In this document: positions 7,446 to 14,700 of the stretch, in pieces
Numbering within the stretch: position 1 is the first letter of the stretch
Layout of the letters: each line of letters begins with the position of its first letter
Source: an uncultured Desulfovibrio sp.
GTDB taxonomy: Bacteria > Desulfobacterota > Desulfovibrionia > Desulfovibrionales > Desulfovibrionaceae
Reading direction: 5' to 3'
Length of the DNA stretch: 64,000 bases
Assembly (NCBI RefSeq): GCF_902477725.1
Contig: NZ_CABSIF010000013.1
Coordinates: forward strand, 1 to 64,000
Program-made: the position numbers and the translations under genes
The notes under the pieces: generated by a model
Databases searched by the model: none
What the model was told of the DNA's origin: nothing
What the model saw: only the letters and a program-made list of their open reading frames with translations

Positions 7446-9746
7446 CTATTTTTTTATGCACAATACGCTGAAGTATTTTTTGCCGTCGCGTTCTATGCGC
7501 TCTACGCCGTGGATGTCGCTTTCATAACCGGGAAAGGCATTTTCAAAGTTCTGGCGCGCCTCAAGATAGGCAAATATGGGTTCCGCAACCTCGTTCATCA
7601 CCTCGCCGCCCATCATGACGGGAATGCCTGGCGGATAGGGCACAATCATGACAGCCGGAACGCGCCCGCGCAGGTCGGCCAGTTCCACATATTCCACATT
7701 GTGGCGCACCACTTCATGGTAGGCTTCCGCAGGTCGCATGACCTGATCAGGTATGCCCTGAAAGGCTGCCTGCATCTTGTCCAGCAGCTTGTGTTCGCGG
7801 AAGTGGCGGTGAATGGCGTTGCTGTGGTCTCTGAGGCCAACGCCCTTGTATGTCTCAGGAAAGGCGGCGTATAGATCAGGCAAGGCAACGCTCAGCGGGG
7901 CATTGGCGTCATAGAGTTGCTTGAATTTGAGCAGGCCCGAGATGAGCGCCCCTTCCTTGGCCTTGGTGGTGCCGATGGAGTTGAGCAGCAAAAAGGAATA
8001 ATAGTCGGTTTTTTCGCACACAACGCGGTGCCGGATCAGGTAGTTGGTGACAATGGCAGCCGGAATGCCCGTATCCGCCATTGTGCCGTCTTCCGCAAGG
8101 CCGGGCGTGATGAAGGTCAGCTTGATGGGGTCAAGCATGACGTAATCCGGCTCAATATCGTCAAAGCCGTGCCAGTTGTTGGCGCTGTCCAACACCCAGG
8201 GGCGCTGGTTCTCTGCCAGATATTCGGCGGGCACTTCCAGAAAGTCATGCATGCCTTTCTGGTAAGGAACCCTTCTGGGCTGCCACATGCTGAAAAACCA
8301 GTCGCCCCTGGCGGTCATTTCCCGCTCCATGAGGGTGATCTTGCGGCGGATGCGAACGGCCTCGGCAATGGTGTCATGCAGCAGCACCTCGCCGTCATCG
8401 TCCATCATCTTGGTAGCCACATCAAGCGACGCGATCATGTTGTATTGCGGCGAAGTGGAGCCGTGCATCATGTAGGATTCGTTGAGTTCATCGCGGTTGA
8501 TCCGCACATGCGTGCCGTGCTTTACGTGCAGCATGGAGGCCTGTGAAAAGGCCGTGAGCAGCTTGTGGGTGGATTGCGAGCAGAAAATGGGCGGATGATC
8601 GGCCACATTGTCGGCATCCGTCATGCCATAGTGGTTCTCATACATGGGGCTGAATCGGGCGTAGGCGTACCATGCTTCGTCAAAGTGCAGGTTGTCCACG
8701 CTCTTGCGGAGCTGCTTCTTGATGTTGGTTACGTTGTAGCACAGCCCGTCATAGGTGGAATTGGTGAGGGCGGACATCTTGACCCGGCTGCTTTTCAGCT
8801 CGTCAGGAATCAGTTTGTTGGCTGCGATTTTTTTGTGGATGCTTTTTTCTGAAAATTCGGAAAGCCTGCACGGCCCGATGATGCCGCGCCGGTTGCGCCG
8901 CGGCGTCATATACACGGGGTAGGCCTCGGTAATGACCATGGCGTAGTTGAGCGATTTGTGACAGTTGCGGTCAACAAAGGCTATGTCGTCGCGCAGCACC
9001 TGACTGCGCCAGATGATCTGGTTGACGTTGGAGGTGCCGTTGAGCACATAAAAAGTTATGTCCGCCCCAAAGACTCTGGCGGAATTTTCTTCCGCATCGC
9101 CAACCGGGCCGTTGTGGTCAAGCAGGGAGCCAAGCTCGGGCACAGAAATGGAAAGGTCGGCGCGGAAGACGTTTTCGCCAAAAAACTTGTGCATGGCCAC
9201 GCCTGCGGGGCTTTTGAGAAATCCCTCGCCGCCCATATGCCCAGGCGTGTGCCATGCGTATTTGTATTCATTGGCGTAGCGGGCCATGCCACCGAAAAAG
9301 GCCGGATACACCGTTTGCAGGTAATCGCTGACCAGCACTTCGATGCGCCCGGCCAGAAAATCCACGGTATCTGTTATCTTCCAGATGCAGTCGTCCACCT
9401 TGGAAAGAACATCCGTGGGCAGATTCTCCAGTTCGGAATGGTCAGTAAGCAGCACGACCGGGATGGTTTTGTTGCGCTGGCGGATGCCCTCAAGCAACTC
9501 CGCTGCCGTTGCCTGCTCGCCGGGGTCTTCGCACTGGATGTCCCAGTCTATGATAACAGTTCCAAGGTCTGCGCGGGATGCAAAAATATTTATTGCGTCT
9601 TCATATCGCAAGGATATGAGAACAGAGCATCCCTTGCTTTCCACAAGCTGCTTTTTCAGGTCACGCAGCCTGCAACCTTCATCTGTTGCCGCATCAAATT
9701 CACCAGAAACAATCAGTACAGGCCATTCATGCTTATCTATGGGCAT
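7446..9746 (-). CDS. Inducible Orn/Lys/Arg decarboxylase (AdiA-like)
   Basis: This PLP enzyme of 766 residues decarboxylates a basic amino acid. It has the three-part build of the family: a receiver-like wing domain (1-130), the large PLP domain (about 160-460, with TPGHMGG, VLNGTSN, and STHKLLTAFSQAS holding the PLP lysine, Lys395), and the C-terminal domain with ILDPIK-type and PYPPGIPVMM motifs. The HFDEAWYAYARF segment and the length resemble arginine decarboxylase AdiA (about 755), while the neighbouring antiporter resembles CadB, so the substrate is open. The ATG at 9746 follows AAGGAG with ideal spacing. Confidence 0.9.
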   Translation of the reverse strand: MPIDKHEWPVLIVSGEFDAATDEGCRLRDLKKQLVESKGCSVLISLRYEDAINIFASRADLGTVIIDWDIQCEDPGEQATAAELLEGIRQRNKTIPVVLLTDHSELENLPTDVLSKVDDCIWKITDTVDFLAGRIEVLVSDYLQTVYPAFFGGMARYANEYKYAWHTPGHMGGEGFLKSPAGVAMHKFFGENVFRADLSISVPELGSLLDHNGPVGDAEENSARVFGADITFYVLNGTSNVNQIIWRSQVLRDDIAFVDRNCHKSLNYAMVITEAYPVYMTPRRNRRGIIGPCRLSEFSEKSIHKKIAANKLIPDELKSSRVKMSALTNSTYDGLCYNVTNIKKQLRKSVDNLHFDEAWYAYARFSPMYENHYGMTDADNVADHPPIFCSQSTHKLLTAFSQASMLHVKHGTHVRINRDELNESYMMHGSTSPQYNMIASLDVATKMMDDDGEVLLHDTIAEAVRIRRKITLMEREMTARGDWFFSMWQPRRVPYQKGMHDFLEVPAEYLAENQRPWVLDSANNWHGFDDIEPDYVMLDPIKLTFITPGLAEDGTMADTGIPAAIVTNYLIRHRVVCEKTDYYSFLLLNSIGTTKAKEGALISGLLKFKQLYDANAPLSVALPDLYAAFPETYKGVGLRDHSNAIHRHFREHKLLDKMQAAFQGIPDQVMRPAEAYHEVVRHNVEYVELADLRGRVPAVMIVPYPPGIPVMMGGEVMNEVAEPIFAYLEARQNFENAFPGYESDIHGVERIERDGKKYFSVLCIKK

Positions 9747-10109
9747 TGGCGCGCTCCTTAGCATTACAGCGGCAAGTAGAGGGTGTGCGCAGCCGGGGAT
9801 GCCTGCGCATAATGAAGGTGTGTTGTGCGGACTGCATGCCTATCTATCTGTTTGTCTTTTTTCGCTCAAAGTATAAACTTTGTCCATTTGTGTTTGGCCG
9901 AGGTTCACTGAAAATTGTGCATTTTCAGTGAGGATTTGTGCAATGATCTAGCATGATCTTGCAGTAATCTCTGAATATTCTTTATATGCTGCAACGATTG
10001 CGCAGTGGCGGCTGGGTGCAATATCTTGCGAGAAGAGCGGGTAAGATGGTCAGTCTGTAGGCAGGATTGCGCATGCTTGCGCGCGGGGCAAGGGCGAGAC
10101 GTGAGGATA
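9747..10109. other. Intergenic region with a perfect dyad upstream of the decarboxylase
   Basis: No gene is supported here. The AT-rich part (9840-9990) should hold the leftward decarboxylase promoter. At 9906-9930 CACTGAAAAT and ATTTTCAGTG form a perfect 10-base inverted repeat around TGTGC. It lacks a T-run, so an operator is more likely than a terminator. The remaining bases up to the end of the protease gene show nothing I can name. Confidence 0.4.
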
Positions 10110-11159
10110 TCAGCGACTGGGGGAGGCGTCGTCGCCGGGAAGCGCCCACCAGGGCAAGCCCCGCCATGCGGCATTAAGCGCCTTTTCATGCGCGGGCCAT
10201 TGGGGCGAAAAGCGGGCGAGCTCCTCCCTGTAAGCCGGGGAATGATCCATATGGCGCAAGTGGCACAGCTCATGCCAGCACAAGTGCTCCAGCAGCGGGG
10301 CAGGCAGAAGCAGGGCGCGCCAGTTGAGGCTGATGCGTCCCTCCGGACATGCAGGCGCAAGGGCTGTGTCGCCTTGGGCAAAGGAGGGAGCGGCGTCATG
10401 TGTGGCGGGCAGGGGCGGGGTGGAAAAAAAGTTGCGGATGCGCGTGGTAAGCTGTTCCAGTGATCTGGGGCGACCAAAAATCCCCTGTGGCAGTTTTGAC
10501 CGCTGCGTTGCGGGCTGAGGGGTGTATCCCCGGCGCAGACGGGAGCAACTGCCCCAGCGTCCGCTCTGATCCCGCACGCTCACACCCGCAAGGGCAAATC
10601 CTTCCGTGGTCGCAAGCTGTTGCAGATACAGCGGCAGCAGGCGGGCTGCTTTTTTGCGGCACCACTGACGCAGGGCCTGCGCGCATAAAGATATGTCATC
10701 TACGGCGCCGTACAGGCGCACCTGATCCGCATTTTCCACCAGTAACAAGCGCCGTGCGCCGTTGGCAACCTGCACTGTAGCGGTCTTGGCGGTTTGCGCC
10801 GTGGCGGCTTTGCGGCCTGCTGCCATGTCGCCACTGGGCGTGACGGCAAAAGTTTCGCCCGTGAGCGGCAGGGTGATGCTGGAAGGTAACTGGGGGGCGG
10901 GCACCCTGCGCAGCAGGGTTGTGCGGGCGCGCTCCAGCCAGGGCAAAAAGAGCGGCAGGCTTGAGTGAAGCTGTGCTGGCCCCATGGTCAGCGGGATAGT
11001 CAGCACAAGGTCGCCCCGAGGCGTGAGTGACAGTTTTGCCCTGCGTGCACGAGGTGAAAGGCGCACCGAAGCCGTCAGGCGCGTGCCATCGGCCAGGGTA
11101 AATTCTACCGTGTCGGGCAGATCGTGCAAGGGGGCGGCAGAGACTTTGCGGGCAGGCAT
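10110..11159 (-). CDS. YgjP-type zinc metalloprotease domain protein
   Basis: The C-terminal half carries WHELCHLRHMDHSPAYREEL, the HExxH zinc site with a downstream His of the YgjP/DUF45 family. The RWGSCS motif precedes it and ISLNWRALLLP leads into it. In most relatives these two are nearly adjacent; here about 65 residues rich in Pro, Gln and Arg separate them. The N-terminal part matches the family's beta-rich region. The ATG at 11159 (MPARKV) is a guess: no good ribosome site is seen, and an in-frame ATG lies at 11264. Cellular role is not known; relatives often sit beside restriction systems, but none is seen here. Confidence 0.75.
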   Translation of the reverse strand: MPARKVSAAPLHDLPDTVEFTLADGTRLTASVRLSPRARRAKLSLTPRGDLVLTIPLTMGPAQLHSSLPLFLPWLERARTTLLRRVPAPQLPSSITLPLTGETFAVTPSGDMAAGRKAATAQTAKTATVQVANGARRLLLVENADQVRLYGAVDDISLCAQALRQWCRKKAARLLPLYLQQLATTEGFALAGVSVRDQSGRWGSCSRLRRGYTPQPATQRSKLPQGIFGRPRSLEQLTTRIRNFFSTPPLPATHDAAPSFAQGDTALAPACPEGRISLNWRALLLPAPLLEHLCWHELCHLRHMDHSPAYREELARFSPQWPAHEKALNAAWRGLPWWALPGDDASPSR

Positions 11160-11359
11160 GCGGCAACGCTGCCATAGGAGGCCAAGGCTGTAAAGACTGC
11201 CGCGGCATGGTTGTTGCTCTACTACCTGCGGAAAGGTGCATCCGGCAGGTTTTGCCGGGTGCAAACCCGTTGGGCAGCCGCACCCAGGGTTTCTATGGGG
11301 GAGCCACTATTAAAAATGATGCGGCATTTCGCAGCTAAGATTACTGCGGGGGGCGTCAT

Positions 11360-11872
11360 ATGAGTACCACAGGGATTGGCAATCTGTTGGGTTCCAGCAG
11401 CGCTGAGGCCGTTTACAAGGTTGGTCTGGGGTCGAATACCATCCGCACGCGCAGCGATTCGTCCGATTCTGGCGACACCGTTGATATTTCTGATGAAGCC
11501 AAGAAGCTTTTTTCTGAAAAAATCCACATGTACGACAAGGGCTCGTCCACGGCTACGACTTCGCAATCTGCGGAAAACAAGGGTGATACGTCTGCCGAAA
11601 CTGCCGATGGTGAAACCGGCGAAGCTGGTGGCGGAGGTTCGACCAAGGCCGGTGGCGCAGGCGGTGGTGGCGGTGGTGGTAATGACAGTTCTTCCAATGC
11701 TGTCGAGAATATCAAGAAGCAGATTGCGGCCTTAAAGAGCCAGCTTTCCAGCCTGGCCAGCCATGCTGGCAGCGGCAGCAGCACTGCGGTGGAAAGTAAA
11801 ATCCAGTCGCTCGAGTCCCAGATTGCGGCTCTCGAAGCACAGCTTGCCGAGGCCGAGTCGACTTCTGCTTGA
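11360..11872 (+). CDS. Small Gly/Ser-rich coiled-coil protein
   Basis: The 170-residue product has three parts: an N-terminal segment ending in SGDTVDISDEAKKLFSEKI (about 33-52), a Gly/Ser/Thr/Glu-rich linker with a run of seven Gly near residue 100, and a C-terminal amphipathic heptad region (IKKQIAALKSQLSSL and IQSLESQIAALEAQLAEAE) that should form a coiled coil. The C-terminus recalls FlxA-like proteins, and the DTVDISDEAK segment recalls small flagellum-linked proteins, but no function follows from this. It has no signal peptide. GGGGG upstream of ATG gives a ribosome site; its own terminator follows. Confidence 0.8.
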   Translation: MSTTGIGNLLGSSSAEAVYKVGLGSNTIRTRSDSSDSGDTVDISDEAKKLFSEKIHMYDKGSSTATTSQSAENKGDTSAETADGETGEAGGGGSTKAGGAGGGGGGGNDSSSNAVENIKKQIAALKSQLSSLASHAGSGSSTAVESKIQSLESQIAALEAQLAEAESTSA

Positions 11873-11907
11873 CATAGGAATGATTCCTAATTAAAGTGGT
11901 TCAACAA

Positions 11908-11936
11908 GAGGGGCACTTTTGCTCGTGCCCTTTTTT
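11908..11936 (+). terminator. Intrinsic terminator
   Basis: GGGCAC (11911-11916) pairs with GTGCCC (11925-11930), followed by six T. It separates the coiled-coil gene from rubrerythrin. Confidence 0.85.
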
Positions 11937-11988
11937 GCAGTTGCGCCAATAGGCGCGCAGCCACCAATCATTCCAAGGAGAAGACGCT

Positions 11989-12564
11989 ATGAAATCGCTG
12001 AAAGGCAGCCAGACGGAAAAAAATATTCTTACAGCCTTTGCTGGTGAATCTCAGGCGCGTAACCGCTATGACTATTTTGCCGGGCGGGCCAAGAATGACG
12101 GTTTTGTGCTGGTGCAGGAAATTTTTGTAGAAACTGCCTTGCAGGAAAAAGAACACGCCAAGCGCCTGTTCAAATTTCTTGAAGGCGGAGATGTTGAAAT
12201 CACGGCGGCGTACCCTGCCGGGGTCATAGCTGATAGCGAAGCCAACCTTATCGCAGCCGCCAGTGGCGAAAACCACGAGCACACCGTCATGTATCCTGAA
12301 TTTGCCGCTACGGCTGACAAAGAAGGCTTTTCCGAGGTCGCTGCCGTCATGCGCCAGATTGCCGTTGCCGAGGCCTACCATGAAAAGCGTTTTCTTACGC
12401 TTGCCAAGGATATCAAGGAAGGGCGCATGTTCATGCGTACCAAGCCCACCATATGGCGTTGCCTGAACTGCGGCTGTCTTGTGGAGGGCGACCACGCTCC
12501 CGAGATGTGCCCCGCCTGTGCGCATCCCAAGGCCTACTTTGCAGAGCTTAACTATACGTTCTAA
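11989..12564 (+). CDS. rbr: Rubrerythrin
   Basis: Rubrerythrin is a cytoplasmic NADH-linked peroxidase of anaerobes. The first 140 residues form the four-helix diiron domain with the expected Glu and His ligands (FAGESQARNRY, LQEKEHAKR, EFAATADKEG, EAYHEKRF). The C-terminal rubredoxin-like domain carries WRCLNCGC and CPACAHPKAYF, two CxxC pairs for one iron. At 191 residues it has the standard length. AAGGAG precedes the ATG. It is transcribed alone. Confidence 0.96.
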   Translation: MKSLKGSQTEKNILTAFAGESQARNRYDYFAGRAKNDGFVLVQEIFVETALQEKEHAKRLFKFLEGGDVEITAAYPAGVIADSEANLIAAASGENHEHTVMYPEFAATADKEGFSEVAAVMRQIAVAEAYHEKRFLTLAKDIKEGRMFMRTKPTIWRCLNCGCLVEGDHAPEMCPACAHPKAYFAELNYTF

Positions 12565-12707
12565 GCGGCATCGACTCCAGGGCTTGCCCGTTTTTACAAC
12601 GCGGCAGACAGACGGGATGGGTGCCAGAGGCACTCGCCGGATTGGATGATGTCTTTCACGTATCTACCCTGAATTATTGCCTAGATACAGGTCGAGCTGC
12701 GTCGACC

Positions 12708-12744
12708 ACAAGCGCCAGACCTTTTGGGTCTGGCGCTTGTTTTG
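12708..12744 (+). terminator. Strong hairpin terminator
   Basis: CAAGCGCCAGAC (12709-12720) pairs perfectly with GTCTGGCGCTTG (12728-12739) around CTTTTGG, followed by TTTT. It lies 145 bases past rubrerythrin, so it may end that transcript or a short unannotated RNA from 12565-12707. Confidence 0.7.
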
Positions 12745-13078
12745 CGAAGCGGCATGCGTCTGACGTTGAACCGTCACCGTCGAGGAACAGCATGGCTGCT
12801 GTGTGGCTTGTTGGATTTGAAAAGCAATTAAATATCTATTATGCAAAGTTTTTGTGCATAAATATAGCCCGGGTAGTTGCCTTTTGCAGTTTCCGGTCAT
12901 TTGAACGGTATCTAAATATCTTGCAGGACTGGGACTAAGTGGTTACAGCTAATACAAGGCATGTCGTTATATGGGTGGGGAAGGGACTCTGCCATCTGTG
13001 TAATGTGGTCCATACTGGTCGATATGCCCACAAGCGGGAGAATGCGGACGGTGCATTTTTCAAGCTGAGGAGTCAACA
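12745..13078. other. Upstream region of the secretion genes with a dyad
   Basis: This AT-rich leader holds no convincing gene. A dyad TTATGCA (12839-12845) and TGCATAA (12855-12861) with a 9-base centre could be an operator for the type I secretion genes. A GAGGAG ribosome site lies at the right end. Confidence 0.35.
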
Positions 13079-14479
13079 GTGAAACAGATTATCTGGGGAG
13101 CACTTTTTTCCCTGCTTTTGGCATCGGCGGCCACTGCGGCTGAAACCGGTTATCCCCCACCCCCGCCAGCGGGGAAGCCTCTTTCGGTCGAGGACTCCAT
13201 CTATGGAGTGCTGCGTAATCATCACAATCTGCGGGGCATGATCGAAAACCGCGAGGTGCTGGATCATGAGGTCAGGCGCGCTCAGGCTGGCTTTGGCCCT
13301 CGCGTTGACGTTACAGGGCAGGCTGGCGGCAGCGTCTTGAGTGATTCAAGCACCCGCAGCCAGAACCTTGATTCGCAGATGTGGGGCAAGGTGGGCTATA
13401 GCGCCCAGCTTGTGCAGCCCATATGGGATGGTTTTGCCACCCGTTCGCGCGTCCGCACTGCCAAGTCCACCCTCGAATCCCAAAAATACCGTGTATTCGA
13501 TACGGCGACATCGCTTTCTCTTGATGCGATTATCGCCCATATTGATTTGCTGCGCCGCAGAAAAATCTACGAACTTTCCGAAGAAAATGTGGCCCACCAC
13601 AAATCTCTTGTGGGGCAGGCCCAGGATCGCGCCAGCCTTGGCGCGGACACTGCCGCAGACGTAACCCAGGCGCAGTCGCGCTTGCAGCGGGCGCTTTCAA
13701 GCCTTTCTGAAGCCAAGGCCTCCCTGCTTGTGGCCGAGGAAACCTATACCCGGCTTACAGGCTTGCCAGCGGCCAGCCGCTTGCAGACCGTGACCATGCC
13801 GCCCCAGCTTTACACCGCATCGCAGGCGGTTCTGGAAAAGGCCAAAAAAAGCAACCCCAAACTCGCCGCCTATTTGCAGGATATCCGTGCCTCGCGCGCC
13901 GAGCGCGAACTTGCGGATTCGGCCTTTTCTCCCGCCCTCAATCTTGAGGCTGGCCCCAACTATACCAATCTTGGCGGCACAAGTGACCGCTGGGTGTACA
14001 GTTTTGACGTCATGGGCGTAGTGCGCTGGAATATCTTCAACAGCGGGGCAGACGTGGCTGAACGCCGCGCCGCCTCAGCCCGCATGCGCCAGTCGCGTCA
14101 GGTGATGTACAACTTTATTGATGATCTCAAGCTGGATGTGGACAGCACCTGGGTCAACTATCTTGCTGCCCAGGAACAGTACAACCACTATTCCAAAGCC
14201 ATAGAGTACAACAAGTACACGCGCACCGCCTATATCGAACAGTTCCAGATTGGCAAGCGCAGTATTCTGGACGTGCTGGATACAGAAAGTGAGCTGTACA
14301 ATTCTGCAACCCAGGCGGAAACCGCCCGGGGCAATATTCTTGTGGGCGCGTACAGGCTGTCGGCGCTCACGGGCAATATGCTGCCAGAAATGTCCATCAA
14401 CACCGGACCGCTTGGACAGAGCGCGCCCAAAGAACCGGAAGATCCTCGCGAGGAGTTCGCTCCTGGCTGGTTCAACTGA
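13079..14479 (+). CDS. TolC-family outer membrane protein of a type I secretion system
   Basis: The 466-residue product starts at GTG after GAGGAG. An N-terminal signal peptide (about 1-20, ending ASAATAA) is followed by a Pro-rich segment and the two repeated outer-membrane efflux domains, each with long amphipathic helices (for example 110-220 and 300-420). The family forms the trimeric tunnel through the outer membrane. Downstream lie the matching inner-membrane ABC exporter and periplasmic adaptor, so it should be the exit duct of that exporter. The short C-terminal tail is Pro/Glu-rich. Confidence 0.92.
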   Translation: MKQIIWGALFSLLLASAATAAETGYPPPPPAGKPLSVEDSIYGVLRNHHNLRGMIENREVLDHEVRRAQAGFGPRVDVTGQAGGSVLSDSSTRSQNLDSQMWGKVGYSAQLVQPIWDGFATRSRVRTAKSTLESQKYRVFDTATSLSLDAIIAHIDLLRRRKIYELSEENVAHHKSLVGQAQDRASLGADTAADVTQAQSRLQRALSSLSEAKASLLVAEETYTRLTGLPAASRLQTVTMPPQLYTASQAVLEKAKKSNPKLAAYLQDIRASRAERELADSAFSPALNLEAGPNYTNLGGTSDRWVYSFDVMGVVRWNIFNSGADVAERRAASARMRQSRQVMYNFIDDLKLDVDSTWVNYLAAQEQYNHYSKAIEYNKYTRTAYIEQFQIGKRSILDVLDTESELYNSATQAETARGNILVGAYRLSALTGNMLPEMSINTGPLGQSAPKEPEDPREEFAPGWFN

Positions 14480-14488
14480 CAATCCTTT

Positions 14489-14529
14489 CCGCATGCCCCG
14501 GTTAAGCCGGGGCATGCGGCGCTTTTTTT
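14489..14529 (+). terminator. Terminator after the TolC-type gene
   Basis: CGCATGCCCCGG (14490-14501) pairs with CCGGGGCATGCG (14507-14518), followed after GCGC by seven T. It means the ABC exporter at 14701 is probably also transcribed from its own promoter in 14530-14700. Confidence 0.85.
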
Positions 14530-14700
14530 AAGGGCGCAAATCCTTCTTTACCAGGCCGGGATCAATGGCTGACCCATGCGGCGCGCCTTGCGACTCTGGT
14601 CTGTAGAGTGAATTCCCTCAAGGGAGGGGCTTTGCCGCTCTGCGCGATGATAACGAAAGGATGATGCCGATTTATCCCCATCAGCATCAATGGAATATGC

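Noticed and set aside
12621..12938. A 105-codon frame after rubrerythrin
   Set aside because: It runs through a strong terminator hairpin, has no ribosome site and changes composition midway.
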